A DNA stretch of 64,000 nt from NCBI GenBank assembly GCA_028284045.1, contig JANQSN010000062.1, positions 1-64,000 of the forward strand, given 5' to 3'. The translations under genes were made by a program, and so were the position numbers. Position 1 is the first letter of the stretch, and the number at the start of each line of letters is the position of its first letter. Below the pieces are notes generated by a model. It was not told the origin of the DNA. It saw only the letters and a list, made by a program, of their open reading frames with translations, and did no database searches. Origin of the DNA: Alphaproteobacteria bacterium (GTDB lineage: Bacteria; Pseudomonadota; Alphaproteobacteria; DSM-16000; Inquilinaceae). Of this stretch, positions 16,695 to 28,748 are shown piece by piece.

Positions 16695-17009
16695 CTAGTC
16701 CACCGTCACCGCGGTGCCGTAAGCCAACAGCTCTGCCGCACCTTGCGCCACCGACGAGGTAGCGAAGCGGACGTTCAGCACCGCGTTCGCGCCGACAGCC
16801 CGGGCCTGCTGCTCCATCCGCTGCAGCGCTTCCGCCCGCGCATCGCTCAACAGCTCGGTATAGGCGCCGAGCTCGCCGCCCACGATGTTCTTCAGCCCCG
16901 CCAGGAAGTCGCGGCCGAGATGCTTCGCCCGGACGGTACTGCCCTGGACGATGCCCAGATGGGCGGTCACGGTCTTGCCGGGAACGTATTCCAGCGTGCT
17001 GACGATCAT
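16695..17009 (-). CDS. YbjQ family protein (UPF0145)
   Basis: 104 residues from ATG 17009 (MIVSTLEYVPGKTVTAHLG), the standard start for this family; a few more in-frame codons upstream are possible. The typical YbjQ body is present: GIVQGSTVRAKHLGRDFLAG, YTELLSDARAEALQRM, AVGANAVLNVRFATS and LAYGTAV. The proteins form pentameric rings in structures of relatives, and their function is not established. It is the first gene of a three-gene unit with the anchored YbjQ paralogue (adjacent, no gap) and the M48 protease. Confidence 0.87.
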   Translation of the reverse strand: MIVSTLEYVPGKTVTAHLGIVQGSTVRAKHLGRDFLAGLKNIVGGELGAYTELLSDARAEALQRMEQQARAVGANAVLNVRFATSSVAQGAAELLAYGTAVTVD

Positions 17010-17239
17010 GCGGTGCGGCCTCACGATGGATCAGGGAGGCTACACCATAGCGCATTTTGCTTTCGCCGACGCCCAAAGACCCTTGAGATGGACCCGTCGT
17101 CCGACGCCGCGGGCGGACCCCTGCTCCCGATCGCCGCAGGGCTTGTCTTGGCCGGGGCGGGCGCGCATTACAGCGGCGGCGGTCCACCGCCTCGTTCGCC
17201 ACCTCTTCGACCCGGGCGAAGGACGACCGCACCCGCGCG

Positions 17240-18109
17240 ATGACGACAGCCGAATCCTCCCCGACGACGACGCAGCCGACCGGCCGCCCCGCCCTGTGGC
17301 GGCGGATATGGCCGCGGCCGCCCCTGGTCGCCGTGGTCCGCCTGGCCGGCGTCATCGGCCAGGTCGACGGGCTGCGCCGCGGCCTGGCGTTGAGCGCCGT
17401 CGCCGGCACGCTGGAACGGGCATTCTCCCATCGCCGGGTGGCCGCGGTGGCGCTGGCCGTCAACTCCCCCGGCGGCGCGCCGGTGCAGACCGCGCTGATC
17501 GCCCGCCGTATCCGCGACCTCGCCGACGAACACGGCGTCCCGGTCTACGCCTTCGTGGAGGACGTGGCGGCGTCGGCGGGCTATTGGCTGGCCTGCGCCG
17601 CCGACGAGATCTATGCCGATGCCGGCTCCATCGTCGGCTCCATCGGCGTGATCAGCGCCGGTTTCGGCTTCGACCGGCTGATCGAGCGTTGGGGCATCGA
17701 CCGCCGCGTCTACACCGCCGGCACCCGCAAGGCGCTGCTCGACCCCTTCCGGCCGGAGGACGGCGACGACGTCTCGCTCCTGAAAGACATCCAGGGCGAC
17801 CTGCACCGCCTCTTCCGCGACTATGTGGAGACGCGCCGCGCCGACCGCCTGACCCCGGGCGAGGAGACGCTGTTCGACGGCCGCGTCTGGACCGGGGAGC
17901 GCGCCCACGCCCTCGGCCTGATCGACGGCGTCGGCCAGATGCGCCCCATCTTGCGCCAACGGTTCGGCGACAAGGTCCGCCTGAAGGTCATCGGCGAGCC
18001 GCGCGGCCTGTTGCGCCGGCGGCTCGGTCTGACCGAGGCGGAAGCCCTGCCCGCCGCCACCCTCGCCACCCTCGAAGAGCGCCTGATCTGGGCGCGCTTC
18101 GGGCTCTGA
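17240..18109 (+). CDS. S49 family serine peptidase (SppA/SohB-like)
   Basis: 289 residues. The peptidase S49 core is present: [34 protein letters not shown] with the probable nucleophile Ser112, [16 protein letters not shown], and Lys164 in [11 protein letters not shown] as general base (Ser-Lys dyad). A hydrophobic N-terminal segment ([16 protein letters not shown]) is short and may be a core strand rather than a signal peptide. Relatives degrade cleaved signal peptides or membrane-protein fragments. This is a single-domain form like SohB, shorter than the double-domain E. coli SppA. Confidence 0.88.
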   Translation: MTTAESSPTTTQPTGRPALWRRIWPRPPLVAVVRLAGVIGQVDGLRRGLALSAVAGTLERAFSHRRVAAVALAVNSPGGAPVQTALIARRIRDLADEHGVPVYAFVEDVAASAGYWLACAADEIYADAGSIVGSIGVISAGFGFDRLIERWGIDRRVYTAGTRKALLDPFRPEDGDDVSLLKDIQGDLHRLFRDYVETRRADRLTPGEETLFDGRVWTGERAHALGLIDGVGQMRPILRQRFGDKVRLKVIGEPRGLLRRRLGLTEAEALPAATLATLEERLIWARFGL

Positions 18110-18126
18110 CCCGCCGACCGGCCGCC

Positions 18127-18369
18127 ATGTTCTCCCTGCCCAAACTGCTCGTCCTGGCGCTGATCATCGCCGGGGTCATCGCCGCCTTCCGTGTCGCCGG
18201 CACGGTGCGGCGCCTGCGCGCCGACGCCGCGCGCCGGCAGGCGACTGCCCGCCCGCCCGCCAAGACCGAAGAGCTGTTGAAGTGCAGCGGCTGCGGCGCC
18301 TATGTTCCGCTCGACAGCCCCGATCCCTGCGGCCGAGGGGATTGCCCGCGCCGGCCGGAGCGTTCCTAG
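18127..18369 (+). CDS. PP0621-like small membrane-anchored Cys protein
   Basis: 80 residues. One N-terminal helix ([22 protein letters not shown]) is followed by an Arg/Ala-rich linker and a zinc-ribbon-like tail [13 protein letters not shown] with a second Cys pair region ([10 protein letters not shown]). This matches the PP0621 family of small proteins with the C-x2-C-G-x-YVP motif; the function is unknown. It lies 17 bases after the S49 peptidase and 62 bases before glyQ. Confidence 0.7.
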   Translation: MFSLPKLLVLALIIAGVIAAFRVAGTVRRLRADAARRQATARPPAKTEELLKCSGCGAYVPLDSPDPCGRGDCPRRPERS

Positions 18370-18431
18370 GCGCAAGGCCCGCGGCTCCACCCGCCCCATC
18401 GCCGCCCCCGTCGCCCGAACGTCCCCGACCC

Positions 18432-19313
18432 ATGCCCGGCGTCAGCCCGCCCCCCACCTCCTTCCAGGACATCATCCTGCGCCTGCAGCAGTTCTGGGCG
18501 GCGCAGGGCTGCGTCATCCTCCAGCCCTTCGACATGGAGGTCGGCGCCGGCACCTTCCATCCGGCGACCACGCTGCGCGCCCTGGGGCCGGAACACCGGT
18601 GGAACTGCGCCTATGTCCAGCCGTCGCGGCGCCCGACCGACGGCCGCTACGGCGAGAACCCGAACCGGGTGCAGCACTACTACCAGTTCCAGGTGCTGAT
18701 GAAGCCGTCGCCGGCGGACGCCCAGGACCTCTATCTCGCCAGCCTCTACGCGCTGGGCATCGACCCCGCGCGCCACGACATCCGCTTCGTGGAGGACGAC
18801 TGGGAAAGCCCCACGCTGGGCGCCTGGGGCCTCGGCTGGGAGGTCTGGTGCGACGGCATGGAGGTCACCCAGTACACCTATTTCCAGCAGGTCGGCGGCA
18901 TCGAATGCGACCCCGTGCCGGTCGAGCTGACCTACGGCCTGGAACGCATCGCGATGTATGTCCTGGGGCGGGAGAGCCTGTTCGACCTGCCCTTCAACGA
19001 TCCCGAAGCACCGGGCGCGAAGACCTATCGCGACGTCTTCCACCGGGCGGAACGGGAGTATTCCGCCTACAATTTCGAGCACGCGAACACGCAAGCCCTG
19101 TTCCGCCACTTCACCGATGCGGAAACCGAGTGTCAGGCGCTGATCGACCAGCGGCTTGCCCTGCCGGCCTATGACCATTGCATCAAGGCGAGCCATTTGT
19201 TCAATCTGCTCGACGCGCGCGGCGTGATCAGCGTGGTGGAGCGCGCCGCCTACATCGGCCGCGTGCGCACCCTCGCCCGCGCCTGCTGCGAGATGTGGCT
19301 GGAGGCGGCGTAA
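18432..19313 (+). CDS. glyQ: Glycyl-tRNA synthetase alpha subunit
   Basis: 293 residues, full length. It carries the class II catalytic core of the tetrameric alpha2beta2 enzyme that charges tRNA-Gly. Recognisable stretches: [52 protein letters not shown], and [15 protein letters not shown] 18432 is chosen because it begins the conserved region. It lies nine bases upstream of glyS in the usual order. Confidence 0.97.
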   Translation: MPGVSPPPTSFQDIILRLQQFWAAQGCVILQPFDMEVGAGTFHPATTLRALGPEHRWNCAYVQPSRRPTDGRYGENPNRVQHYYQFQVLMKPSPADAQDLYLASLYALGIDPARHDIRFVEDDWESPTLGAWGLGWEVWCDGMEVTQYTYFQQVGGIECDPVPVELTYGLERIAMYVLGRESLFDLPFNDPEAPGAKTYRDVFHRAEREYSAYNFEHANTQALFRHFTDAETECQALIDQRLALPAYDHCIKASHLFNLLDARGVISVVERAAYIGRVRTLARACCEMWLEAA

Positions 19314-19321
19314 GGCGACCC

Positions 19322-21409
19322 ATGCCCGACTTCCTCCTAGAGCTGTTCTCAGAAGAGATCCCGGCGCGGATGCAGGCCCGCGCCGCCGCGGATCTCGACC
19401 GCCTGATGGGGGAGGCGCTGGCGGCGGAACGGCTGGCGCCCGAGGTGACGGCAACCCATGTGACGCCGCGCCGGCTGGTCTATGCGGCGTCCGGCCTCGC
19501 CGCACGCCAGCCGGACCTGGCGGAGGAGCGCAAGGGACCGCGCGAGGACGCCCCGCAGCAGGCGATCGACGGGTTCTTGCGGTCCACCGGCCTGACGCTG
19601 GACGCCTGCGAACTGCGCGACACGCCCAAGGGGCGCACCTGGTTCGCCGTGATCCACCGCCCCGGCCGGGCGAGCGAGGCGGTGCTGGGCGAGGTGATCG
19701 CCCGGGTCCTCGCCGGTTTTCCCTGGCCGAAGAGCATGTGCTGGGGCGAGACCAAGTTCCGCTGGGTGCGCCCGCTGCACCATGTGCTGGCGGTCTTCGA
19801 CGGCCGGCCGCTGCCCGGCGCCTTCGCGCCCGACGAGGGGCTGTCGCTGGCCTTCACCGACAAGAGCCGCGGACACCGCTTTCTCGCGCCCGATCCGTTC
19901 CCGGTCGCCGGCCTGACCGACCTCAAGGCGGGCCTCGCCGGCGCGCATGTCGTGCTGGACCGCGAAGACCGCCGCCGCGCCATCGCGGAAGGGGCGGCCC
20001 GGTGCGCCGAGGCGGCCGGGCTGCGTTTGCGCGACGATCCCGGCCTGATCGACGAGGTCGCCGGGCTGGTCGAATGGCCGGTGGTGCTGGCCGGGCGGAT
20101 CGATGAGGCCTTCCTCGACGTGCCGGAGGAAGTGCTGGTGACCGCCATGCGCACGCATCAGCGCTACTTCGCCTGCGTCGACGGCACCGGCCGGCTCGCG
20201 CCCCGCTTCGTCATGGTCGCCAATACCGAAGCCCGCGACGGCGGCGCGGCGATCGTCGCCGGCAACGAGCGCGTCTTGCGCGCCCGCCTGTCCGACGCCC
20301 GCTTCTTCTGGGACCAGGATCGCGCCAAGTGCCTCGACGACCATCTGCCGGCGCTCGCCGAGATCGTCTTCCACGCCAAGCTTGGCTCGATGGCCGACAA
20401 GGTCGCGCGGCTGGAAAGGCTGGCGGCGCGGCTCGCCGAGGCGATCCCCGACGCCGATCCGATGGCCGCGGAACGCGCCGCGACGCTGGCCAAGGCAGAC
20501 CTGGTCACCGGCATGGTTGGCGAGTTCCCGGAACTGCAGGGCGTGATGGGCCGGTACTACGCCCTGGCGCATGGCGAGGACGCGGCCGTGGCCGATGCCG
20601 TCGCCGCGCACTACGCCCCTCTCGGCCCCTCCGACGATTGTCCGTCGGCCCCGGTCGCCGTCGCCGTGGCGCTGGCCGACAAGCTCGACACGCTGGCCGG
20701 CTTCTTCGCCATCGGCGAGACGCCGTCGGGCCGCGGCGACCCTTACGCCTTGCGCCGCGCCGCCTTGGGCGTGATCCGGCTGGTGACGGAAAACGGCTTG
20801 CGCCTGGGGCTCTCGGATCTCTTCCGCTCGGCGCTGGCCGCCTATCCCGAAGACGTCACCGGGATCTATCCCCAAGAGCATGTTGACTCCCTAGTCGGTT
20901 TCTTCGCCGACCGGCTGAAGGTCGCCTTGCGCGACCGCGGCGTGCGCCACGACCTGGTCGACGCCGTCTTCGCGTTGGGCGGCGAGGACGATCTGGTGCG
21001 GCTGATCGACCGGGTGACAGCGCTCGGCCAATTGGTCGACAGCCCCGACGGTGCGAACCTGCTGACCGCCTACCGCCGGGCCGCCAACATCGTTCGCATC
21101 GAGTCGAAGAAGGACAAGATCGCCGGCTATGGCGACCCCGATCGCGCACGTCTGGCGGAACCGGCGGAACGCGCGCTCGCCGATGGCCTCAGCGCCTCCG
21201 GCGACCAGGCGGCGCGGCACGCCGCGTCGGAGGACTTCGCCGGCGCGATGACCGCGCTCGCGGCGCTCAGGGCGCCGGTGGACGCCTTCTTCGATCAGGT
21301 GACGGTCAATGCCGACGACGCGGCGCTGCGTCGCAATCGGCTGGCCCTGCTGCAGCATATCACCGCAACCCTCGACCGGATCGCCGACTTCTCGAAGATC
21401 CAAGGCTAA
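19322..21409 (+). CDS. glyS: Glycyl-tRNA synthetase beta subunit
   Basis: 695 residues, normal length. It starts at ATG 19322 with MPDFLLELFSEEIPARM, the conserved family N-terminus. Internal landmarks are the HD-like domain (FHAKLGSMADKVARLERLA), FPELQGVMGRYYA, and the C-terminal DALR-type anticodon-binding region (KKDKIAGYGDPDRARLAEPAE). It recognises tRNA-Gly and works with GlyQ. Confidence 0.97.
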   Translation: MPDFLLELFSEEIPARMQARAAADLDRLMGEALAAERLAPEVTATHVTPRRLVYAASGLAARQPDLAEERKGPREDAPQQAIDGFLRSTGLTLDACELRDTPKGRTWFAVIHRPGRASEAVLGEVIARVLAGFPWPKSMCWGETKFRWVRPLHHVLAVFDGRPLPGAFAPDEGLSLAFTDKSRGHRFLAPDPFPVAGLTDLKAGLAGAHVVLDREDRRRAIAEGAARCAEAAGLRLRDDPGLIDEVAGLVEWPVVLAGRIDEAFLDVPEEVLVTAMRTHQRYFACVDGTGRLAPRFVMVANTEARDGGAAIVAGNERVLRARLSDARFFWDQDRAKCLDDHLPALAEIVFHAKLGSMADKVARLERLAARLAEAIPDADPMAAERAATLAKADLVTGMVGEFPELQGVMGRYYALAHGEDAAVADAVAAHYAPLGPSDDCPSAPVAVAVALADKLDTLAGFFAIGETPSGRGDPYALRRAALGVIRLVTENGLRLGLSDLFRSALAAYPEDVTGIYPQEHVDSLVGFFADRLKVALRDRGVRHDLVDAVFALGGEDDLVRLIDRVTALGQLVDSPDGANLLTAYRRAANIVRIESKKDKIAGYGDPDRARLAEPAERALADGLSASGDQAARHAASEDFAGAMTALAALRAPVDAFFDQVTVNADDAALRRNRLALLQHITATLDRIADFSKIQG

Positions 21410-21723
21410 AGCGTCTTAACACTGGGTGGACTCAACCGGGCAACCCAGAAAATCCCATCAAACAATAGGCTAGACCGGTCGCGAACGGGCCGTCGTCAGT
21501 CCGCGGCCGGTCAAGCGCCGCCACACGACTTTTGCTGCACTGCAAACGGCGCGGTTTTCCAGTCTCGGCCGGCGGTCGCGCTATTGAGCCATGTCATGGA
21601 CCCAAATAGGCTGACGGCTAGAGTTCCGGTACGCCGTCACCCATCGGGCCAACTCGTCATCCGGCCAACTCGTCGGCGACTTCTCTCGCACAGCAACGGA
21701 TGCTCTTAAGGAGACCGCGCGTC
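21410..21723 (+). promoter_or_regulatory. Intergenic region glyS-ppdK
   Basis: About 310 bases without a gene. A weak stem can form from CTGGGT and ACCCAG just after glyS but lacks a T-tract. A ten-base direct repeat CCAACTCGTC occurs twice, about 16 bases apart, close to 21650-21675. The region ends with TAAGGAGA, a strong ribosome site for ppdK. It presumably holds the ppdK promoter, but I cannot place -35 and -10 boxes with confidence. Confidence 0.4.
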
Positions 21724-24395
<2,672 letters not shown>

Positions 24396-24399
<4 letters not shown>

Positions 24400-25319
24400 C
24401 CGGCCGGGACGTCATCACCGGCGACGGGGTCAGGCTGCACGCCACGGCCTGGCCCCCGCCGCCGCGTCCCAAGGCGACGGTGCTGATCGGCCCCGGCCGC
24501 ACGGAACCTATCGCCAAGTATGATGAAGCCGCGCGCGATCTGATCGCGCGCGGCTTTGTCGTGCAGGGCTTCGACTGGCGGGGACAGGGCCTGTCCGACC
24601 GCCCGGTCGGCCATCCCCAGAAGGGCCATGTCGACGATATCGGCGCGTATGCCGACGACCTCGCCGCCGTGCTGGCCGATCTGGTCGCAACCGCCCCGCC
24701 GGTGCGGCCGCTGATCCTGCTCGCCCATTCCACCGGCGGGCTGGCGACGTTGACCTATCTGCTGGACCGGCCCGCCGGCGGGCTCGCGGTCGACGGGGTG
24801 GCGCTGTCCGCTCCGCTGCTCGGGCTCGGCGGCGGCCGGTTGTTCGCCGGTGCGATCGCCACGGCGGCCCGCCTCGCCACCGCGGTCGGGCTTTCCAAGC
24901 GCTATGCGATCGGCCAGGGCGACTGGCGCCGCGAGACCTTCGACGGCAATCGGGTAACCCGCGACCGGCGCCGGTTCGAGGCCGCACAGGACCTGTTCGC
25001 CGAGCGGCCCGAGCTTCGGGTCGGCGGCGCGACCTGGGGATGGATCGCGGCGGCTGTGCGGGGATGCGCGCGCCTGGCGGACCCCGCGGCACCGCCGCGG
25101 ATCAGCATTCCCCTGCTTTTCGGCATTGCCGGCGCCGACCGCATCGTCAGCCCGCCGGCGACCCGCCGCTTCGCCGACCGCGCCGGCGATGCCACGGTGC
25201 TCGACCTGCCCGACAGCCGGCACGAGATCCTGCAGGAGATCGACGCCGACCGAACCCGCTTCCTCGACGCCGTCGACGCCTTCGCCGACCGTCTATCAGC
25301 GTCGGCCGGGGGACCCTAG
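24396..25319 (+). CDS. Alpha/beta hydrolase (lysophospholipase-like), likely CTG start
   Basis: About 307 residues if started at CTG 24396. Serine hydrolase of the Hydrolase_4 type: GRTEPIAKYDEAARDLIARG, DWRGQGLSDR, nucleophile elbow LAHSTGGLA (Ser), late Asp in IAGADRIVSP and His in PDSRHEIL. It resembles monoglyceride lipases or lysophospholipase PldB. In-frame sequence upstream of the first GTG (24480) encodes VITGDGVRLHATAWPP, which is the expected first beta-hairpin of this family. The only start before an in-frame TAG (24393) is CTG 24396, in a CTGA overlap with the ppdK stop. Confidence 0.82.
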
Positions 25320-25320
25320 C

Positions 25321-26112
25321 TCAGCGCCCCTGATACTGCGGCGTCCGTCGATCGATCCAGGCGTGCAGGCCCTCTAGCACGTCGTCCGTGCGGGCCATTC
25401 GGGCAAACTGCTCGCTCTCGATCTGCAGTCCCTCCGTGATCGACGCGTTGAGGCCGCGGGTAACCGCGGTGATGATGCGGGCGGCCGCGAGCGGCGAGTG
25501 CCGGGTGATCCGGCCGGCCAGCTCGAAGGCCGCGGGCATCAGCCGGTCGTGCGGGACGATCCGGTTGATCAAGCCCATCTCATGGGCACGCTCGGGTGTG
25601 AACGGATCGCCCGTCAACAGTAGCTCCAGCGCGCGTTTGCGGCCGGCCAACCGGGGCAGCCGCTGGGTTCCGCCGAAGGTGGGCGGAATGCCGATCTTGA
25701 TCTCCGGCTTGGCGAACACGGCGCGGTCGCTGGCGATCGCCAGATGGGCCGCCTCCGTGATCTCGCAGCCCCCGCCGAACGCCAGGCCGTTGACCGCGAC
25801 GATGATCGGCTTGGGGAAGCTTTCCAGCCGCGCCGTCATGGCTTGGCCACGCCGGACGAACTGTTTCACCGCCGGCTCCGGCCCCGCTTCGATGCTCCGG
25901 GTGAATTCGTGGATGTCCCCGCCGGCGGAGAAGGCGCGATCGCCCGCGCCGGTGAGGACGACCGCGCGGATGCCGTCATCGTCCTCGATGGCGTCCAGGC
26001 GCTGGAGCAAGCGGTCATTGGTGGCGTAGTCGAGCGCGTTCAGCCTCTCCGGACGGTTAAGCGTCAGGATGGCGATATCGTCTCTTCGGTCGAGCAGAAC
26101 GGTATCGGTCAT
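25321..26112 (-). CDS. Enoyl-CoA hydratase/isomerase family protein
   Basis: 263 residues, typical for crotonases. The oxyanion-hole residues lie in AFSAGGDIHEF and NGLAFGGGCEITEAAHLAIAS; a Glu in GGCEITE is near the usual first catalytic position, and PPTFGGTQRLPRLAGRKRALEL matches the second catalytic region, with Thr where hydratases often have Glu. This leaves hydratase versus isomerase activity uncertain. The C-terminal ARMARTDDVLEGLHAW...R.P.Y.GR is standard. It is divergent from a TetR gene whose promoter region may also control it. Confidence 0.85.
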   Translation of the reverse strand: MTDTVLLDRRDDIAILTLNRPERLNALDYATNDRLLQRLDAIEDDDGIRAVVLTGAGDRAFSAGGDIHEFTRSIEAGPEPAVKQFVRRGQAMTARLESFPKPIIVAVNGLAFGGGCEITEAAHLAIASDRAVFAKPEIKIGIPPTFGGTQRLPRLAGRKRALELLLTGDPFTPERAHEMGLINRIVPHDRLMPAAFELAGRITRHSPLAAARIITAVTRGLNASITEGLQIESEQFARMARTDDVLEGLHAWIDRRTPQYQGR

Positions 26113-26140
26113 TCCGGCATAGCCTTCGATCGTGTGTCGG

Positions 26141-26169
26141 TTGACGGGAGACTAGCCAGGCCGGATGAT
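26141..26169 (+). promoter_or_regulatory. Predicted promoter of the TetR gene
   Basis: TTGACG (26141-26146), 17-base spacer, GATGAT (26164-26169). It is placed about 30 bases upstream of the TetR start codon and directly before the palindromic candidate operator. Confidence 0.5.
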
Positions 26170-26176
26170 CTGTGAA

Positions 26177-26190
26177 ACTCACTAGTGGGT
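26177..26190. promoter_or_regulatory. Candidate TetR operator
   Basis: ACTCACTAGTGGGT is a 14-base palindrome with one mismatched pair, centred on CTAG. The form ACT-n-ACT-n-GT-n-n-GT is common for TetR family sites of the fatty-acid or efflux-type regulators. It overlaps the expected transcription start of the TetR gene, so autorepression is likely, and it lies 65 bases from the divergent enoyl-CoA hydratase gene. Confidence 0.5.
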
Positions 26191-26196
26191 ATACAT

Positions 26197-26778
26197 ATGT
26201 CGCCCCGACCGGACACCCGGGCGCGCATCCTCGATGCCGCCAGCCGCCTGTTCTACGAAGAGGGCATTCGCGCGATCAGCGTCGATGCGATCGCCGACAA
26301 GGCCGGGATCACCAAGAAGACGCTGTACTACCATTTCAAGAGCAAGGACGAGCTGATCGCCGGCTACCTGCAGTCGCGCGATCAGCCGAACCTGGCGCTG
26401 TTCGCGAAATGGTTCGACGAGACCGACGCAGACCTGCCGGACAAGGTCGCGGCCATCTTCGTGCATCTGGCGCGAAACGCCCGCCACCCGCGCTGGAAGG
26501 GCTGCGGCTTTCTGCGAACGGCGGCGGAGCTTGCCAACATGCCGGGCCACCCGGCCGTCAAGGTCGGCGCCGCACACAAGAAGAAGTTCGAGGCGTGGCT
26601 TGCCGAACGCCTCGCCGCCGGGGGTGTCGCCGGTCCGCAAGAGCTTGCCAGGCACATCGTCATCTTGATGGACGGCGTCTTCTCCTGCGTGCTGATCCAC
26701 CGCGATGTGGGGTATGCCGACGCCGCCGCCCGCGCAGCGAAGACCATGGTCGAAGGGGCCCTGCGGCCAGCGGGATGA
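26197..26778 (+). CDS. TetR/AcrR family transcriptional regulator
   Basis: 193 residues. The N-terminal helix-turn-helix is clear: RARILDAASRLFYEEGIRAI, then SVDAIADKAGITKKTLYYHF with the TetR recognition helix. The C-terminal ligand domain is variable, with a Cys in WKGCGFLRTAAELANMPGHP; this pattern resembles YxaF/LmrA-type or TetR_C_7-like regulators. ATG 26197 is chosen over an upstream GTG at 26185 because the conserved DNA-binding domain follows it directly. It probably represses itself through the adjacent palindrome; the inducer is unknown. Confidence 0.9.
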   Translation: MSPRPDTRARILDAASRLFYEEGIRAISVDAIADKAGITKKTLYYHFKSKDELIAGYLQSRDQPNLALFAKWFDETDADLPDKVAAIFVHLARNARHPRWKGCGFLRTAAELANMPGHPAVKVGAAHKKKFEAWLAERLAAGGVAGPQELARHIVILMDGVFSCVLIHRDVGYADAAARAAKTMVEGALRPAG

Positions 26779-26875
26779 TCGCCCGGGGGACGGGCAGATC
26801 CGCCCGCGCTTGCCCGCAGCGCCGGGCGGCGCCTATACCCTCGCCCGTAGCTTCTCGTCGCCAGGTCGCCCGATC

Positions 26876-28642
26876 ATGCCGTGCCTTTCCGCCCTCTTGA
26901 GCGACACCGTCCAGGCCGCCTTCACCGCGGCCGGGCTGCCGGCGGAACTGGGTCAGGTCAAGCTGTCGGACCGCCCCGACCTCGGCCAGTACCAGACCAA
27001 CGGCGCGCTCGCCGCGGCGAAGCTGGCGCGCAAGCCGCCGCGCGCCGTCGCGGAAGGCGTGGCGGAGATCCTCGACGGCGACCCGCGCTTGGCCGGGGTC
27101 TCCATCGCCGGGCCGGGCTTCATCAACCTGACGCTGACCGACGCCTTCCTCGCCGCCCATGTCGCCGATTTGGCCGCCGACGACCGGTTGGGCGTGGAGG
27201 CGGTGCGCGATCCGCAGACGGTCATCCTCGACTTCGGCGGCCCGAACGTCGCCAAGCCGATGCATGTCGGCCATCTGCGCGCCAGCATCATCGGCGATAG
27301 CCTGCAACGGCTGTTCCGCCATCTCGGCCACCGGGTGATCAGTGACGTCCATCTCGGCGACTGGGGCTACCCGATGGGCCTGCTGATCGCCGAGATGGCG
27401 CGCCGCCGGCCGGACTTGCCCTATTTCGATGCCGGCTTCCAGGGCCCATATCCGGCGGACTCCCCGGTCGGCCTGGAGGATCTGGAGGCGCTCTATCCCG
27501 AAGCCGCCGCCGCCGCCCAGGCGGAGCCGGAGCGGCGGCGCCAGGCGAGCGCGGCCACCGCCGCCCTGCAGTCCGGACGGCCCGGCTACCGCGCGCTGTG
27601 GCAGCATTTCCTGGACATCTCCGTCGCCGCGATGAAGCGGGACTTCGATGCGCTGGGCGTGCATTTCGACCTGTTCAAGGGCGAGGCCGATGTCGACCCG
27701 CTGATCGCGCCGATGGTCGAACGCCTGGCCGACCACGCCATCGCCGAACGCGACGAAGGCGCGCTGGTGATCCGCGTCGCCGAGGACGGCGACAAGGCCG
27801 AGGTGCCGCCCCTGATCCTGGAGAAGGCGGACGGCGGCGTCATGTACGCCACCACCGACCTCGCCACCATCGTCGACCGGGTCACCGCCTTCGACCCTGA
27901 TCTCGTGCTCTATGTCGTCGACCAGCGCCAGCACCTGCATTTCGAGCAGGTGTTCCGCGCCGCCCGCCGCGGCGCAATCAGCGGGCATGCGCGGCTGGAG
28001 CATATCGGCTTCGGCACCATGAACGGCACCGACGGCAAGCCCTTCAAGACCCGCGCCGGCGGCGTCATGAAGCTTCAGGACCTCCTGTCCATGGCGACGG
28101 AGGAGGCCGAAGCCCGGCTCGGCGAAGCCGGCCTCGCCGCCGACTACCCGGCCGAGGAGCGCGCGGAGATCGCGCGCCTGGTCGGCATCGCCGCGGTCAA
28201 GTTCGCCGATCTGCAGAACTGGCGGATGTCGAACTACATCTTCGACCTCGACCGCTTCATGCGCTTCGAGGGCCGGACCGGCCCCTATCTGCAGTACGCT
28301 GCGGTGCGCATCCGCTCGCTGTTGCGCAAGGCGGCGGCCCAGGATCTCCGGCCCGGCGCCATCCTGCCGCCCGAGGCGCCGGTCGAGCGCGACCTGATGC
28401 TGACGCTGGCCCGGCTGCCCGACGCGGTCGCCGTAGCGGCCGCCAAGCGCGCGCCGCACGAGCTGTGCGACTACGCCTACGATCTGGCCCAGGGGTTCAG
28501 CCGCTTCTACGCCGCTTGTCACGTCCTGAGCGCTGACGACGCCGACCGCCAGGCGTCCTGGCTGATGCTGGCGCACACCACCGAGCGTGCGCTCGACCGC
28601 CTGCTCGACCTTCTGGGCATCGCCGTGCCGGAGCGGATGTAG
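26876..28642 (+). CDS. argS: Arginyl-tRNA synthetase
   Basis: 588 residues, standard. Class I synthetase that charges tRNA-Arg. The N-terminal Arg-specific domain (PDLGQYQTNGALAAAKLAR) is followed by the HIGH-type motif in KPMHVGHLRASIIGD. The KMSKS-like loop is degenerate as in many ArgRS (FGTMNGTDGKPFKTRAGG). The C-terminal DALR anticodon-binding domain ends ACHVLSADD...R..LM...ER.LDRLLDLLGI.VPERM. ATG 26876 is chosen as the start of the conserved region; the longer frame upstream overlaps the TetR gene. Confidence 0.96.
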   Translation: MPCLSALLSDTVQAAFTAAGLPAELGQVKLSDRPDLGQYQTNGALAAAKLARKPPRAVAEGVAEILDGDPRLAGVSIAGPGFINLTLTDAFLAAHVADLAADDRLGVEAVRDPQTVILDFGGPNVAKPMHVGHLRASIIGDSLQRLFRHLGHRVISDVHLGDWGYPMGLLIAEMARRRPDLPYFDAGFQGPYPADSPVGLEDLEALYPEAAAAAQAEPERRRQASAATAALQSGRPGYRALWQHFLDISVAAMKRDFDALGVHFDLFKGEADVDPLIAPMVERLADHAIAERDEGALVIRVAEDGDKAEVPPLILEKADGGVMYATTDLATIVDRVTAFDPDLVLYVVDQRQHLHFEQVFRAARRGAISGHARLEHIGFGTMNGTDGKPFKTRAGGVMKLQDLLSMATEEAEARLGEAGLAADYPAEERAEIARLVGIAAVKFADLQNWRMSNYIFDLDRFMRFEGRTGPYLQYAAVRIRSLLRKAAAQDLRPGAILPPEAPVERDLMLTLARLPDAVAVAAAKRAPHELCDYAYDLAQGFSRFYAACHVLSADDADRQASWLMLAHTTERALDRLLDLLGIAVPERM

Positions 28643-28711
28643 CGACGATCCACCGCAGACGGCGACTTCTCATAGAGATCAAGGTCTTGTGATCCGTCGC
28701 CAGCCGACGTG

Positions 28712-28739
28712 ATGACCGGTTCCCGCCATCCGCGGTCAT
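28712..28739. promoter_or_regulatory. Inverted repeat upstream of the radical SAM gene
   Basis: Perfect arms ATGACCG (28712-28718) and CGGTCAT (28733-28739) with a 14-base spacer, ending ten bases before the start codon. It could be an operator or a leader hairpin near the ribosome site. No regulator can be named. Confidence 0.3.
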
Positions 28740-28748
28740 GCTCTCCGC

